Assembly (NCBI GenBank): GCA_016794735.1
Contig: JAEUJK010000527.1
Coordinates: forward strand, 1-6,555
DNA from: Gemmatimonadota bacterium
GTDB taxonomy: Bacteria; Gemmatimonadota; Gemmatimonadetes; Gemmatimonadales; Gemmatimonadaceae
DNA length: 6,555 bases
Direction of reading: 5' to 3'
Part shown: in pieces, positions 6,155 through 6,555 of the stretch
How positions within the stretch are numbered: the first letter of the stretch is position 1
Layout of the letters: each line of letters begins with the position of its first letter
The notes under the pieces: generated by a model
Told to the model about the DNA's origin: nothing
Databases searched by the model: none
The model's input: the letters and a program-made list of their open reading frames with translations, nothing else
Program-made: the position numbers and the translations under genes

Positions 6155-6555
6155 CCCGTGCGCGCCTCCGGTTTCCACCCCGCGAGGTGACACGCGGCGC
6201 AATCGCCATTTGGCTTGTGGTCGCGCTGTGCGGCGTGGCAGGCCAGGCAGACCGCCCGCGTCGGCGGCAGGGTGGCCGTGCCCGCGCCGGTGTGGCACGA
6301 CCCACAGCTGACGTGCGTGGAGCGCGTGTGCGTCGCGCGCGCCTCCTGGTGGCAGGACGCGCACGTTGCCGTTGGCCGATGGTGATCCGTGTGGCACTCG
6401 GCGCAGGTCGTTGTCACGCGTTGCGATGCGTCTGCCGCGTGGCACTTCGAGCAGTCGAGCGTGTTGTGGCGCGCGTGCTCGAAGCCGAGGGAACGTGTGA
6501 CCGCCGGCTTGCCGGTGACGCGAACCGTGGTCGCCACGGAGACCCTCGCCGGGAG
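6151..6555 (-). CDS. Multihaem c-type cytochrome, C-terminal part with six CXXCH motifs (5' end outside window)
   Basis: The frame is open from the window edge to TGA at 6153-6151, giving 134 visible residues. Six CXXCH motifs are present, with first Cys at fragment residues 35, 51, 65, 84, 103 and 119 (CSKCH, CAECH, CASCH, CGSCH, CLACH, CAACH). GFEHARH before the first visible motif is an F-x-H-x2-H signature like that in the N-terminal part of the 16-haem protein, and resembles cytochrome c7/c3-type domains. Numerous extra histidines (HTDHHR, HTRSTH, RDHK) could be distal haem ligands. An internal GTG at 6537 could look like a start, but it lacks a signal peptide and the frame continues upstream, so I treat the gene as truncated by the window. 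It would be the first of three coupled genes in view. By analogy with MtrA/OmaB it may be the periplasmic partner of the porin, but its N-terminus and total haem number are unseen. Confidence 0.9.
   Translation of the reverse strand, partial: LPARVSVATTVRVTGKPAVTRSLGFEHARHNTLDCSKCHAADASQRVTTTCAECHTDHHRPTATCASCHQEARATHTRSTHVSCGSCHTGAGTATLPPTRAVCLACHAAQRDHKPNGDCAACHLAGWKPEARTG
6165..6169 (-). promoter_or_regulatory. Ribosome-binding site for the porin gene
   Basis: GGAGG on the minus strand, 10 nt before ATG 6154, within the last codons of the upstream cytochrome gene. The spacing is a little long but acceptable. It supports initiation at the ATGA overlap rather than at the upstream open frame. 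Confidence 0.6.

Noticed and set aside
6155..6445. N-terminal extension of the porin back to 6445
   Set aside because: It would overlap the upstream cytochrome over about 290 bases and bury the clear signal peptide at ATG 6154.
6151..6537. Complete small six-haem cytochrome starting at GTG 6537
   Set aside because: No signal peptide follows the GTG, which a c-type cytochrome needs, and the frame remains open to the window edge, so it is the end of a longer protein.

Overview
The window is GC-rich, and every gene I can support lies on the minus strand. An outer-membrane TonB-dependent receptor, a predicted outer-membrane beta-barrel and exported multihaem cytochromes point to a Gram-negative (diderm) bacterium that uses respiratory multihaem cytochromes. 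The sequence style, including the recurring hexamer CCTAAC (GTTAGG on the coding strand), reminds me of Gemmatimonadota. That is an impression from memory, not a proof.

Layout in the direction of transcription (right to left): (i) 6555-6151, the C-terminal part of a multihaem c-type cytochrome with six CXXCH motifs, its start outside the window; (ii) 6154-4709, a 481-residue exported protein with a signal peptide and alternating beta-strand pattern, read as an outer-membrane porin; (iii) 4712-3060, a large c-type cytochrome with sixteen CXXCH motifs; (iv) 2964-2413, a small protein with two CBS domains; (v) a strong hairpin at 2390-2356, likely a terminator; (vi) 2253-1, a ZnuD-like TonB-dependent receptor with an N-terminal carboxypeptidase-regulatory-like domain, complete except for its last few residues.

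Genes (i), (ii) and (iii) are joined by two ATGA stop/start overlaps (6154-6151 and 4712-4709), so they form a translationally coupled operon. Cytochrome, outer-membrane barrel, cytochrome is the architecture of porin-cytochrome conduits such as MtrAB(C), PioAB and the Geobacter Omb/Oma/Omc complexes, which carry electrons across the outer membrane. I propose that this is such a conduit, of a kind I cannot match to a named family. The 16-haem protein contains five copies of a di-haem module in which two free histidines precede two CXXCH motifs at nearly fixed spacing, followed by a degenerate half copy. This is the most distinctive feature of the window.

The CBS protein lies 95 nt after the cytochrome gene and may be cotranscribed. 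The TonB receptor appears to be a separate unit behind the terminator hairpin. No RNA gene, mobile element, CRISPR array or convincing plus-strand gene was found, and no gene-free stretch exceeds 300 bases.
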